NCBI GenBank assembly: GCA_018857735.1
Contig: JABMCL010002049.1
Span: 2,031,001-2,095,000 of the forward strand
Direction of reading: 5' to 3'
Source: Alviniconcha marisindica
Taxonomy: Eukaryota > Mollusca > Gastropoda > Provannidae
Length of the DNA: 64,000 bases
Within the stretch, counting starts at the first letter, position 1; each line of letters starts with the position of its first letter. The notes beneath the pieces were generated by a model, which worked only from the letters and a program-made list of their open reading frames with translations, ran no database searches and had not been told where the DNA came from. A program made the translations under genes and the position numbers. Of the stretch, positions 22,114 to 62,309 are shown piece by piece.

Positions 22114-22775
22114 TAATGCAAACGGCACCACCGAGTTTTGCAGCAACGGTTTCAGATCAACTCTTGGTGTTGCGCATACATACATGTATACATGTACATG
22201 TGTGGACAACGGCGTGTCACTGTCAGAAATCACATACTTTGCCTGCTCTGGTCACGAACAAAACTGTTTTTTGTTAGTATCATGCGACAGACTGCATGGT
22301 CGCATTCCATAATTATCAGTCCATTCCCTTGTTTTCTTCTAATGTTGCATCATTTCAACAGAGACCATAATGATTATTAGGGACGGAGAACCCAGGGCAG
22401 CCACTTCGAGTTTTACACAGCTCCTGAGCTCTGCCTGTTGTCTTATACTCTTAATGTCAAAATCATGGTTTAAACATGGACAGCTCGCAAGATCGCGGTC
22501 TCTCGATTTTGATTAGACTATTGCCAGCTCTTGGGCGGAAGACAGAGCTCGACTGCGTTGAGTCAATGGTCAGCTAAGAAGTTAAACACATGTTCCATCT
22601 GGTCAGCAACTGTTTCTCACCACCTAAACACTGCAGACATTTATGTGAAGTAAAGTGTCGGAGTGACGAACCTACAAGCCGAAAGCGAAAGTGCCAAACC
22701 GCCAAAATTTGTGCCGCAAGGGCGATCATTCAGAACATTGCCCATCAGGGGAAACTACTGAGTCAGTCCAGCAAA
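22114..22775. promoter_or_regulatory. shared upstream region of divergent STN1 and MRPL18
   Basis: The STN1 start codon (22113, minus) and MRPL18 start codon (22776, plus) are 662 bp apart and point away from each other, so both promoters must fit here. A dispersed-repeat copy occupies about 22354-22432. I saw no clear TATA box. A bidirectional promoter is inferred from spacing only. Confidence 0.5.
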
Positions 22776-24460
22776 ATGACCTCTCTAGTTGCTGCAACTT
22801 TGCGACGAATCTCACCAGCTTTGGTTGACACTCGGGTGTATTCATGTGTCTCAGTACTTCCGAGGACATGTTCCGCTGGAGGTAATGTAAACGCTTTGTG
22901 TTCTAGTATATTTTATGGCAACCTTTCTCTCTTTATGAATTTTTATCGGTGGTTCCATGGTTAGCTACTAACGTGGAGGGTCGAAACTTCTAAACTTTAG
23001 TTTTACAAGACTTCCCTCTGGAGGTAAACTTGTGGAAGCTGATCTGTTAAAATGTAATCAAGAATCAGCTTTCCACCAAGTGGTAATAATGCTGGTACTG
23101 TAATAGCCAAAAGCAGCCAAAACTTGCCTCGACGGCCAGTGCAACTGAAGTTATAATTTGTTCAGTTCTGGACATTCATGATGATCTTTCTTCCATTCCA
23201 GCATTGTCAATGTCAACATCTGCCCAGGCATCAAAGGGTCCAAATAAAGACTTCAAGGTGAACCCACTGTTTGAGAACAGAAATCCCAGGTAAATGAAGC
23301 TACTACTGTACTAAGTACTATTTATGAGTGTGACACTGACAGTATGACTTTGAGCATGAATGCCATGTCATCAAACTGCCCACTTAGAGTTAGAAGGGGG
23401 GGGGGGGGGGGGGGTGGAACCTGGAACCTGGTCTGAATTAACCCTGAAAGTGTGATCTCATGCAGTCCTTCAGTATTGCACACAGATAGTGAAATATGAC
23501 TTTCTTCAGAACATTGTATCGTATTCATAAATTTAAGTGTACATACTGTAACTAGTGTAAGTTAGTACTGTAACTAGTGTAAGGTACAATAGAAATGGTC
23601 CTCTGACTCTGTCTTTTATGGCTCAGCTTTTGGTGGCCTTTGGTTTGTTCTTCTTCTTCTTCATTATTGTTTATACTGTGGGAGTCCCAATAGTTTGGGC
23701 AACATTCCTCTCCTGGTGGTGTGCATTTAAAAACAAAATTAATCTTAACATTATAACAACAACCAAGAAAGTGAGCTTAAAAGAGGTGAGTGTAGGAGAT
23801 TAAATGTAGGAGACATTTCTCAACCAGGCCTCAGTGATTGATCTTAAGGCCTTGGGGAGTCTGCAGCAGGTGCATAGGGTGGGATGATGTTCCACAAGCG
23901 TATTGCTGACAGGATGAAACTATTCTGTATTCATGTGGATTTCGGTTTTGGAATGGGGGACAAGGAGCTTGGTCTCATGAAAGTGTGCATCACATTTGCA
24001 GGTTCCACTAAGCTCTGAAGTAATTACTAATGTTCTTTCAGAAGAAAATGTGCTATGAAGAGGATTAGATATTTAGAGTTTGACATTTTAAATACCCAGT
24101 GTTTTTGCCAGTCTATCACAGTATCAGTATTAGACTATTACTAGGTGAGATGTCTATGTGACATGGTCAGATACCTTCAACATTATAGTAATCCAAATTC
24201 CAAGCAGTCAAACCAAGTCCATTTATTTTGTCAGCCACCTGTTTCAGTCAATCAGTGCTTATTTAAGTTATTACCAAGCTTTACCTTTCTGTCAAGTTCC
24301 TGTTAAATTTGCTGTGAGTGTAACAACTAACATACAATAATTATGTAAATTATAATCTGTTCTTAATTTTAACTTGATTTAAGTTAATCAGATAGTTTAT
24401 TTTAGTCTCACTCTCAGTTTCTCTGTAAATGCCAGTTGCTGTTTAATGTATTTAACTTAT

Positions 24461-24508
<48 letters not shown>

Positions 24509-24598
24509 GTAAATTATTCTATGTGGAAAAGGATGGACCCCAGGTTGGCTGTTTTTTAATCGTATGTTCTGAACGTTTCCTTAGCCAGAAGGTGTAAA

Positions 24599-24663
<65 letters not shown>

Positions 24664-27600
24664 ACAAGGAAGATTTAACCAGAATACGAAGGACAAGTTT
24701 TATTTATGACTTATTATAAGAAAGAAAGTTGTTTTGTATGTATTCACTATTATGTATTGTATTTTTGTTGTTGATGATGTATTACTGGGCATTAAAAAAA
24801 GTCTGTAATTTACTATATATATTATTAATTATTATATGAACTGTTTGTACGTTTGAAATTATAGAAACTTGGAGCAGATGGGGTTGGCACGGAAGCGACA
24901 GGGTTGGGTGTTCCAGTCACCCAGGAAAGACTTCTACCACCGGTCAGTATCGTAGTACAATATAGTGGAACCCCTCTTTCAAAAACTTCATAAAATCATT
25001 CCAGTCAAAGTGGTCTTGTATTGGGTGATTCAGCAAAGCTGGTTTGCTAGAGTAAATGCACTTTGTAATCTTTCACACAAGAATCACGAGGGGTCGCAGC
25101 GCACTTCCAGGCCGATTTCTGAGTAGGCGTTGCTTCACGCTGTGTATAACAATGGAAGTTGAACCTAGAATTGCGAAGCAGTACAAATGCCAATACTGTT
25201 GCAGTTGCAAAAATTACCGTGGAAAGGGGATGGAGGGTGGAAAAAAAGTGTCTTTGCGTCATTTTTTGGCTGACAAGAAGATCGCAAGTTCATTAAAAAA
25301 AAAATGCATTTGGGGGCATCCTATAGCACTAGCAACAAATTATTGCTTATTGCCAGACACATTATGACTATGGGCCTCCAAAAAGGCCTTTAAAGTGGGC
25401 AGCGTAAAATTCGCAAATTCATTGTCACTGCCTTCCATTGTGAAGAAAGTATGCACCAGAAGTAAAAGCAGCCAAGGGACTTAAGCGATGCTGGGCAAAA
25501 GTCAAGGGAGTTAACAACCCTGCCTGAATCACCCAATAGGTTGGTCCCTGGTCAAGGGTTCATTGAAGTGAAAATATGAAGGGAATGGTTTTCAGAAAGA
25601 AAAAAAGGAAAACAAAAATCTTCAATAAAAGAGGGGTTGCCCCTGGTCAAGGGTTGATTTATAAATATGAAAATATGAAGGGAATGGTTTCAGGAAAACA
25701 GGCTTAAGACAATAATAGAGGGGTGGTTTCTTTTCATTGGAGTGGTCTTTTGTGAAGGGTTCCACTGTATTTGGAAGTCATCTTTGTTGCATCAGTCTTT
25801 GTTGTGTATACTGTATTACTCAGACCAATAGCCTCTCAATCCCAAAGCCAGAATCTTAACAACTCACTGAGCCACACTCTTTTCCTGTGAATGCACAACC
25901 AATGATAACAAAGTCATCTGAGCTGACAACCAGTGTTGTAGAGAAGGAACTGCACAATCAATAAATGAAACACTTTCGGCATTTAATGGTGTCCATTTTG
26001 TCATTGTCCACAGAGTTCTATTTGAGCCCACGCAGAGACAAACCACTGCCCGGGTGGAGCACTTCTCTGGGAAGACTGTCGTCTCAGCCTCCACTACAGA
26101 GTGGGCCATCAAAGATGGTCTGTACAGGTGAGGTTTTGTCCATCCATAGTCTGGAGTGATTTCCTGGGCTGAACCACCCAGTGAGGGGTCCCAAGTGAAG
26201 CAGCGCCACAGGCCCTATTGACAAAAATGGAATAAAAGATTTTTTTATTTTAAGTGGCACCCAAGCCACAACAAAGACCACCACCACCAGAGCCAATCAT
26301 GCCCAAGGAGGCCCAGCTCATAAACAAAAGAAGGAGAAGAAGGAGCCATTTTTCAGTTGATCTGATGAGTTAAAAACTAACATTTGGATATTTGAAAGTC
26401 GCAAAAACAGCCATGAGGGCTGCCATTTTGTGTCTCAGTTTGTTTGTGACATCATGAGCAAGGCTGGCACGTGTGACGCTGGTTGAAGTGTACATTATCT
26501 GATGAGCCAGTCTTTTTCTGCTCTTCTGTGGTAAAGACTAAAAGAGTGAACCAACCTGGCTGTGGCCCAAGCAGCTCAACTTTGAACTTGAAGCAAAACT
26601 ATAAACTATATGTAGCCTGAAAGTGGAAATGTTTGCACAGTTTCTGCATTTTCAGGCCAGCTTGCAATGATGCATGGTTTCCCCCTTAAGTTTCGCTGTC
26701 ATTGGTAGAGATCTGAAATCTATAGTTAGAGGAGAGATTTGTGGATAAAGTTTGAAATGTGGATTCATAAAGGAATATCATCTGCACAGATTACCTTATG
26801 CAAAAATAAAGAGAAACAGTCACTGGTCTTGTGTTGTAATCTTTTTAAAACTTTTTTTATTTTTTTTGCTTTAATAAAAACAGTTCCACCAACCAAACAA
26901 CCAGTATTTTCCTATCTCATATCATTCTGATTTCCCTGTGCACTGTATTAAATGAGAACAATAATGCTGCCCAGGAAGTGAAAAACGGTAGCTTCATTTC
27001 TTTGGTGTTTGCATTGTGTGTGTTTGTGTTGCTAGGCTTGTGGATGTGAGTGCTGCGGAAAACGTCGGGCGGGTGCTTGCCCAGCGGTGTTTGGAGTGTG
27101 GCATCACTAATGTGTTTTACGAAGAGGAGGAGGGAAACACATCAGAAAAGGTATACATCTGGCCTCTATTTTTCTTGTGATGAAATCTTTATAAAAAATA
27201 TCAGTCTAACATGTCTTCTTCCTGTGCTTCTAGCTGTTGATGTGGTAAATGGTATTCGCAGTTGTTTTGGGGTTTGTTTGTTTTTCGGTTATATAAGTTT
27301 GAGTCTTTCAACAGTTAAGATCTTGAGCACCTCTTTGGAAGACCTCTGGGGTGCCATAGCAAAGGTTGTGGATGAGACAGAGTGCGAGTTGATATATTGC
27401 AAAGGGGAGAAAGCATTTAGGTCAGTTCACTTAACACAACGGAATCAGTGTGCTTGGGAAAAATGATTTTCCATCCACCGTCTCAGATATTTTCTTATCA
27501 GCATCAGTTTGGATTTGAGGAGTAACAGGACATCCAATTCACAAGTGAATTTTGGGGTTGCACATGCAGGGTTTCTTCTCTACGTGTAAAATCCGTGAAT

Positions 27601-28032
27601 GATTTTGCATGCATTCATCATTCATAACAGGTCATGCTTTGAAACAAACACCCACAAACTTTTATGCACATGCTCAGTATTTCACATTCAAGAAAGAATC
27701 AACACACATCCCCGACAGAGTACAATGGCCATTGCACTTGTGAAAAAAGTAAATCTGTATTTAAGTAAAACATGTTTTATTGTATCTGTCCGTGCATCCT
27801 TCCAGACATCCACCTGCTTGCCTGTCTGTATACATGTACCCACATTTATATATGTTTTTTGTTGTTGTTTGTTTTACAGATGCAAGCCTTTCTGAAGGGT
27901 CTGCAGGAAGTGGGCTTGAGTCTGGAGGAGCCAGACATGCTGGAGCAGGAGTTTGTGCCTGGTGTGGATTACAGCCGTCAGCACCGTGTCGGGGAGAAGA
28001 AAAAGTGGAAAGATGATTATCAGCCTGTGTAA
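22776..28032 (+). CDS. MRPL18: mitochondrial ribosomal protein L18 (uL18m)
   Basis: Six exons: 22776-22881, 23202-23289, 24865-24942, 26014-26127, 27036-27150 and 27880-28032 (TAA at 28030). They total 654 nt, 217 aa; the human protein is 180 aa. Phases agree (1, 2, 2, 2, 0). The N-terminus, MTSLVAATLRRISPALVDTR, is basic and free of acids early on, as in a mitochondrial presequence. Conserved family blocks are NPLFENRNPRNLEQMGLARK, GWVFQSPRKDFYHR, GKTVVSASTTEWAIK, and ENVGRVLAQRCLECGI. The protein belongs to the central protuberance of the mitoribosomal large subunit; in mammals it has also been linked to 5S rRNA import. The C-terminal 50 residues, ending KKKWKDDYQPV, extend beyond the core. 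It is divergent from STN1. A plausible poly(A) signal lies at 28963. Confidence 0.95.
24463..24661. repeat. two (TA)n microsatellites in MRPL18 intron 2
   Basis: TA runs at about 24463-24507 and 24602-24661 are separated by unique sequence. Confidence 0.95.
24964..25770. mobile_element. DNA-transposon/MITE-like element with inverted ends
   Basis: The left end reads TAGTGGAACCCCTCTTT and the right end reads AAGGGTTCCACTGTA, an imperfect terminal inverted repeat about 800 bp apart within MRPL18 intron 3. Internal AATATGAAGGGAATGGTTT occurs twice (near 25575 and 25675), and the related motif GGAAATATGAAGGGAA is present in the short element at 33984-34134. The family is therefore dispersed. A zinc-finger-like fragment lies inside (25152-25367). 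Confidence 0.55.
25152..25367 (+). pseudogene. THAP-like zinc-finger fragment inside the inverted-end element
   Basis: A short open frame reads YKCQYCCSCKNYRGKG, a spacer, then KKVSLRHFLADKK and KCIWGHP. Closely spaced Cys residues, CKNY, and VSLRHF followed by a basic DKK segment resemble the start of a THAP DNA-binding domain (C2CH), as found in P-element-type transposases and host THAP proteins. No transposase catalytic part follows; stops appear soon after. It may be a transposon remnant or captured exon. The family assignment is tentative and based on pattern only. Confidence 0.35.
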
Positions 28033-28962
28033 TGATGGGCGTTGATCAGTTCTGTTAATGGCGTCGTAATGTTTCAGTGAGATGTGACAGTGAGTGGTAT
28101 TCTGTGGTAGGAGTGGGTGCTTCTTTAGAACACATTGGACATTACACTGGGGTTGTATTTTCTATCATTGCAGAATGATTTTGTTTAGGGGGGGGTGGGG
28201 GGGGGGAGGGAGGAAGAGAACAGGCGTGGTGGAAAAATCTGGATGCTGTCTGTCACCCATTACCAGCAAAGATTCTGTAAAGAAAAAGTAGTTGATTTAA
28301 AATAAAAAAAAATGTCAGTGCACTGCACACTAATTCAGCATGCTGAGGTTCTGCAGTCACAAATTTTCTGATCCCTGACCCATGGATTTCAGCAAACTGC
28401 ATGCAAGTCCACTTCAACATTGCTGACAGTTTGCAACAGATTAACTGTATTCCAGGATCAAAACAAAACAAAAATCATTAGGCTGAATGTCTGTTATTTC
28501 CTGCTCTGAAAATCTCTGGCTTTCTTTTGCACAGAAGGGTGTGACAGATAAAATGTGGAAAGTTTTGCCCGTCATGGTGACAGATAAAAATAGGAGCTAA
28601 GGAGACCACTGTTCCACATGTTCAAGTGTGTGATACAGCTTCATTCCAGAATTTGAGATTCTGTTGTTTTAATACAATACCCCTCTGAGAAGATAATTTG
28701 TCATCAAAGTTAGAAAAAGAATGAATGATTCATCATAGAAATGAGAGAAAAAGTCAAAGATTTTTTGGCACACCAATCTTACAGAGGTGTTCTCGTTGTC
28801 TCTGCAATTATTTTTTTCCTTTTTAGTTGTCAGAGATTGTTGGGTAAGTGTTGCCAGATTATTTGTATCTTTTTTTGTCTTTATTTTTCAGTATGTTGTT
28901 GTGATACCACATGAGTGAATGTTCTCATGTTCAGTCATTTAAAGATTAAATTTGAGTGTAAA

Positions 28963-28968
28963 AATAAA
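28963..28968 (+). other. candidate MRPL18 poly(A) signal
   Basis: AATAAA about 930 bp after the MRPL18 stop. Confidence 0.4.
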
Positions 28969-29554
28969 GAAAATACTGATTGTGAAATAACATTTCTTGT
29001 GCTCATATTGTTTTCACTATTTCAGTTTTATATTTCAGTGAGTGTTGTACTTTTTCTGCCCTGTCTTCTCTTATGCTCTTAGTATGTTTAGCTTGGAATA
29101 TTTCTGCCTCTTTGTCCAGTCCATGAGTTCAAAAACTCACAATGATAATGGTGCTATTTGGTTGTTACAAGGCTGGTCTGGTGCTATGTGAAGCATCTCA
29201 GCACATGTTCTGTGTAGACCATACAACCATGCACCGGTTTGAAGCCACATATGCGGGGTGCATGTGTGTTTAGCTGTAACCTGCTACCTGCACTTTTGGC
29301 AGAATGACAGGGATCATTTACGTGCTACTGCAGTCACACAGGGGTGGAATGGATGCCAAACTGGGTTTACACAGACCCTGGTGAAGAACTTTTCCCACTG
29401 CTTACCCAGACATAATACAGTATATGCTCACCAATAAAGTGTTACACCCAGACATTTGCTCACCAATATAGCTTGTAAACCATACTTGAATAATAGGATA
29501 ATGATAGACATTTGTCACATATGTAATTTATGCCTGCAAGCAAAGTGGAATAGT

Positions 29555-29558
<4 letters not shown>

Positions 29559-29647
<89 letters not shown>

Positions 29648-29900
29648 TGCACATGCACACACAACACTTCACACACTCACCACACATGCACACACAACAC
29701 TTCACACACTCACCACGCATGCACACACAACACACACTCACCACACATGCACACACAACACCACACACACACACACAAAAAAAAAAACCACACACACATA
29801 CACACAACATTGACACACACACACTTGACACAAACCAGCACACACGCACAGCACAACACAACACAAACCGGCACACAAATGCACACACTGACATGGTTCA
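29559..29900. repeat. (CT)n microsatellite and CA-rich 30-bp-class array
   Basis: A CT run of some 70 bp is followed by units with CACACATGCACACACAACAC and TTCACACACTCAC, three to four copies, then irregular CA sequence. Confidence 0.9.
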
Positions 29901-30368
29901 CCACATACAATAACGATATACTTGATTAATCCCAGTGGGAAATTAAAGCTGTCGTTTGATCGCACAACGAAAAACATCTCTCAATAATTATAAGACATGA
30001 ACCACATGCACATACACACTCTTAGACATGCACCCCCTTTCTCTCAATCTGCATACACTAATAGCAAACCCAAAATTACCTGGAATAATGCTTTCTCTGT
30101 GTCAAACCAAAACATTAACAAAATCTCAAATAAAAATCATTAGGTTCACACATCCCCAACCCTCCGTTAGAAAGTTATCATCCTCAACAGACGTCTTGAC
30201 GCATGCGCACACTCAGTTAATGACTGGTATAATTTTTATTAAAAACTTGCAGAGCCGAGGGTAAAAACGAGGCTTTATAACGGTTTGTATTTGAATAACG
30301 GTTTGTATTTGAAATTGTACACACACCACACCACACGGCACAACGCACACACAACACTTTACACACAC

Positions 30369-30421
<53 letters not shown>

Positions 30422-30599
30422 TGTATGCTGACGACTGGAATTTTATGACGAGTCAGCGAACACCGTGCACTCTCATGGCAAACTTGAATGACAGCATATC
30501 AAATACCTATGAGCCTTCGGGGACCAGAACTGATTAAAAATAGTTCATCGGTTTGTTTTCCGGAAACGGAAACACTTCGTATTTTAATGACGCATGCGT

Positions 30600-30658
30600 T
30601 ACATTCCAGCTATGGCGGCGTCTACGAAGGGAGCTATGTGAAACAAATATTGATTCAG
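30600..30658 (+). other. candidate 5' UTR exon of STK36
   Basis: The sequence ends TTGATTCAG at 30658, followed by donor GTAAAC. An acceptor (TGTTTGTACAG) at 31476 precedes the STK36 start codon by 46 nt. The segment holds a short upstream frame, ATG at 30612 to TGA at 30641 (MAASTKGAM). The transcription start is not visible; it probably lies within the preceding 100 bp, where TTTTCCGGAAACGG is an ETS-like site. Confidence 0.45.
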
Positions 30659-31191
30659 GTAAACTTGACCTTTCTGGTCTGTAGATCAAGTTCCACGTAC
30701 AAACAACAAAATCAGGTTAGTAGACTGCAAATGCAACCCATGCATATAAAATAAAAATTTGCTGTAGATTTACTGAAATAAATTAAACCTGACTAATCTT
30801 TTTTTGATGTCGTCTGCTCGAATCTTTTTCGTTGGCATGCTTGATCTTGATCTTCAATTGTACACTGTTTCATCCAGTAGTCTGGCTTAATGCAAACATT
30901 TGTATGGCGATTTGTAGATCTATGAACATCCATCGTTTTTTGTTATTTTTGAAAATACTTCTTTGAGGACGAGATTATTACCCCCGTTCCCCTCGCAACG
31001 CGAGGATGCATGCCGAGGCGAGTAGATCCTGTCAAACTCGCCTATGGTGTCTAGGCTCTGTCAGTCCTGGGGCCTGTTCTCTTCACCCTCTGGCCTCCAT
31101 CATCAAACGTCATGCAAATAAATCATACGCACATGTATGTCAGAGATTCAGTAGTCCATGTCAAAGTTTGGTTGATTATGGAGACCCCAGG

Positions 31192-31329
31192 GCAATATCC
31201 ACTTTTAGCCCCGTCGGTTCGCTATCCTCCAGTGGTTTGAGGATACGTGTGTGCGTGTGCTTGTACGGAATGAACTAATATACATGTGGATATGCCAACA
31301 TAGTCCATACTTCAGGTTCATTCCGACCA

Positions 31330-31373
<44 letters not shown>

Positions 31374-31424
31374 TCTCATACCATTTCAGGACCATGAACC
31401 AATGGGGCTAAAAGTGGACATTGC
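31192..31424. mobile_element. short inverted-repeat (MITE-like) element upstream of STK36
   Basis: GCAATATCCACTTTTAGCCC at 31192 is repeated inverted at 31404-31424 (GGGCTAAAAGTGGACATTGC) with one mismatch. A second nested pair, GGAATGAAC near 31267 and GTTCATTCC near 31315, lies inside, with a (CA)n tract at 31328-31372. It could fold into a hairpin and sits in the putative 5' UTR intron of STK36. Confidence 0.5.
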
Positions 31425-31522
31425 TGAAGAAGAATGCAAAGTTGTGCTGATTTGTAGTTTTCTGTTGTTTGTACAGGTTTTGGCTCTGAGTGAGAAGCAA
31501 GCCTGTGTTGTGGAGCAGCATC

Positions 31523-58907
<27,385 letters not shown>

Positions 58908-60097
58908 AGTGTATACTGCGTGCCTCATTTTTAGGCAGCCATCGACAAATTCATCTGACTGCCCCAAGCAGAGAGCCAAAACTTGGATTCCTGGCCTCAT
59001 TTTTAGGCAGCCATCAACAAATTCATCTGACTGCTTCAGGCAGAGGGCCAAAAAAATGCCTGGCCTCATTTTTGGCGGCAGCCTCCCAGCCACTGCAACA
59101 ATCATCCGTCTGCTTCAGGCAAAGAGCGAAAATGGATATGCTGGGCCCCATTTTTAGGCAGCCATCGACAAATTCATCTGACTGCCCCAAGCAGAGAGCC
59201 AAAACTTGGATTCCTGGCCTCATTTTTAGGCAGCCATCAACAAATTCATCTGACTGCTTCAGGCGGAGAGCCAAAACTTGGAATTCTGGCCTCATTTTTA
59301 GGCAGCCATCAACAAATTCATCTGACTGCTTCAGGCGGAGAGCCAAAACTTGGATTTCTTGCCTCATTTTTAGGCAGCCATCTGCCACAAACTCACCCAA
59401 CTGCTTCAGGCAAACAGTGAAAGTGGGGGGCAGGAGCGGCACAATCTGTGATTTCCTGAACCATTTTTAGGCAGACGTCTCCGCCTCATTGAAGATTTCT
59501 GCATCACTATGGTTAGCTGAGTTGAAGAGAGGTAGACTTTTGGTTGGGACAGGTTTGTTGAGGTTAGCAGCCTAGTCAGTCATTGCAGCAGATTGCTCAT
59601 TGTTGGGAATTTACTCCATTGGTTGCGATAGTCAGAATGCCAATCTGTGTAGTACAAAGAAATGGCAGCATGTCACGATCACACTGCAGGTACAGAAGGA
59701 AATCCTTGCGTAAAGCAGGCTTGAGTTCTGCGCAGAACAGCTGGCGTATTAGCACTAACGAAGCAGTTGGCTGGTTTCCAGGTGGACCAAGGTTCGCATC
59801 CGCTTCAGTTTACATTTCTTTTCGAAAGATGTGGTTTACGAACACTGTCTAGAGGTTCATCACCACCACCTCATCCTCACTCTGCAATTCCTAAAGCTGC
59901 ACATGATTCACATGACTGCCCATCCTAACTGTATACACAGAATGATCATTGTAGCAGTGGTGTGGAGTGGGTGTCCTGACCGCCCCTCCTGCTGTTGTCA
60001 GTCTTGCTGCCAGCAGTAGTAGTACCTCTAGAGACAGCATGCATGGTCTTTTGAGGCCAGTCAGCTGGACGTAAAGTAGAGATGCATGGTGACAATG

Positions 60098-60275
60098 TGT
60101 GTCTGCACACTGTGACTGTGAGAGTGTGTCTGCACACTATGACTGTGAGAGTGTGTCTGTATACTGTGACTGTGAGAGTGTGTCTGCACACTGTGACTGT
60201 GAGAGTGTGTCTGCACACTGTAAGCTGTGAGAGTGAGAGTGTGTCTGCACACTGTGAATGTGTGTCTGCACAGTG
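60098..60275 (+). repeat. 30-bp-class array x6
   Basis: GTGTGTCTGCACACTGTGAC then TGTGAGA units, in the STK36 3' flank. Confidence 0.93.
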
Positions 60276-60814
60276 AGACTTAGAGTCAGTTAGTCACTGG
60301 ATCCTAGTAAGAGTGTGTGTGATGAGAGGGTGAGAGTCTGTGCAGTTGCATGCTGTAGGACTAAGAGAGTGAGTCTGATTGGTTGCATACTCTGAGAGTT
60401 GGGAAGAATCTGTGTGACTGCACACTGAGATTTAGAGTGAAAGTCTCTGTGTTTGCACACTCAGATGTAGACTAGAGTGAGAGAGGGGGAGAGAGAGAGT
60501 GGTTGTACAAAGAGTCAGGGTCAGCGTGAGAGTCATTGACTTAAAGCCGTCCAGGATGTGATGAACCCACATTCCGTCCAAAACGAATACTACATTCCTG
60601 CCAGAAAAAATCAGTTGATCAACAAATACTGGAAGGCCAGGGTGTAAAGTGGTGGCCAAAAAGAGAACATCAACAGTCAGTATCTTTCTTTATGCTCAGT
60701 TTCATCTTGGAGGTCACCCACATTAAGGCTCCAAGACAGCAATGAATAAACCAGCAAACGAAATCCATTCATAACAGTGTAGGCGGCATCCCCTGTTGTT
60801 CAAGCATCTGCACT

Positions 60815-61215
60815 GTGTCTTCAGGGCTTCAGTGGACAGTGAGGGTGTGGCTTTAGACAGGTACCCTCCCTGTGTCTTCAGGGCTTCAGTGGAGAGTGAG
60901 GGTGTGGCTTTAGACAGGTACCCTCCCTGTGTCTTCAGGGCTTCAGTGGACAGTGAGGGTGTGGCTTTAGACAGGTACCCTCACTGTGTCTTCAGGGCTT
61001 CAGTGGACAGTGAGGGTGTGGCTTTAGACAGGCACCCTCACTGTGTCTTCAGGGCTTCAGTGGACAGTGAGGGTGTGGCTTTAGACAGGTACCCTCACTG
61101 TGTCTTCAGGGCTTCAGTGGACAGTGAGGGTGGTGAGGGTGTGGCTTTAGACAGGCACCCTCACTGCGTCTTCAGGGCTTTGTGTACAGTATGGGTGTGG
61201 CTTTAGACAGGTACC
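60815..61215 (+). repeat. 57-bp array x7
   Basis: Units run GTGTCTTCAGGGCTTCAGTG, GACAGTGAGGGTGTGGCTTT, AGACAGGTACCCTCC. As 57 is divisible by 3, one frame stays open (CVFRASVDSEGVALDRYP repeats) without implying a protein. Each unit has TTTAGACAGGTACC, another AG|GT motif. Confidence 0.95.
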
Positions 61216-61269
61216 TCCTATGCAGGTGATTATCTGTCCTGTAAGCTCCTGGGGCCCAGTGTGGATGTG

Positions 61270-61840
61270 TAGTGTGGTTGTGGCGTGTGGGTCTCTGTGG
61301 GATGTGTCAGTAGGGTGTCTCGGGGGTGGGGGGGGTCTGTGGGGGACGTCTTTGGGGTGTCCCAGTGGGGTGTGTGGGATGTCTGGGGGGGGTGTCTCAG
61401 TGGGGTGTCTGTGGGGTATCTCAGCGGGGTATTTCTGTGGGATGTCTCTGTGGGGTGTCTCTGTAGGATATCTCTGTGGGGTGTACGTGGGATGTCTCGG
61501 TGGGGTATCGCAGTGGGGTGTTCCAGTGGGGTGTCTCTGTTGGATGTCTCAGTGGGGTGTCTCTTTGGGGTATCACAATGGGGTGTCCCAGTGGGGTGTC
61601 TCAGTGGGGTGTCTCTGTTGGATGTCTCAGTGGGGTGTCTGTTGGATATCTCAGCAGGGTGTCTCTGTTGGATGTCTCAGTGGGGTGTCTCAGTAGGGTG
61701 TCTGTTGGATGTCTCAGTGGGGTGTGTCTGTGGGATGTTTCAGTGTGGTGTCTCTTTAGGATATCTCAGTAGGGTGTCTATGTAGGGTGTCTCAGTGGGG
61801 TGTCTGTGTAGGGTGTCTCAGTGGGGTGTCTGTGCAAAGG
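61270..61840 (+). repeat. GGGGTGTCTCAGT minisatellite
   Basis: Some 35 degenerate 13-17-bp units (GGGGTGTCTCAGT, GGATGTCTCAGT). Trp/Gly/Val/Ser open frames across it are artefacts. Confidence 0.95.
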
Positions 61841-62309
61841 GGTGTGTGAGAGAAAATATGTATGTGAAAATATATATCTGTGCAAAATGGCCTCTCTGAG
61901 TGTGGGGGTGGGGGGTGGGGTGGATAGGTGATTTGTAAATGTAAGTACATACATGTGTTACATATCACAATTGCGCATACTTCTTGAAATCAAATGACAC
62001 TTTGCAGTGTGCATAATCCACCATTCCAACTGAAGAGACAGATTTTTCTGTGCATATATGTCCACATGGACACAGAAGGGGGGTGGGGGGGGGGGGGGGG
62101 GGGAATGGAGAGAGAGAGAGAGAAATGGTGTTTATTTATCACTGATATAATTATGTGGTGTGTTTTTCTGTTGCATTTTTACAGAAAACTACTCACTGTG
62201 TCACAAATTTATAAAAAAAATCCCTTTTGGCAAATAAAGGAGAAATCACAATACTACCTTACGATTTCTGGGTGTATTTTATGTTCGTTTTGATGTTTGG
62301 AGCTCGTCC

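Larger units (their letters stand above)
28033..30599. other. MRPL18 3' flank and intergenic region
   Basis: A candidate MRPL18 poly(A) signal AATAAA is at 28963-28968 in AT-rich sequence. Then come a (CT)n run and CA-rich array (29559-29900), a segment TTAATCCCAGTGGGAAATTA near 29926 resembling the tail of a LINE-type retroelement, and a (CA)n tract at 30362-30418. No coding exon was seen on either strand. Confidence 0.6.

Noticed and set aside
60796..61785. Repetitive open frames (FRASVDSEGVALDRYP and WGVSVGCL repeats)
   Set aside because: The 57-bp period is divisible by 3 and the next array is a short G/T-rich repeat; there is no start context, no splice signals and no known domain.
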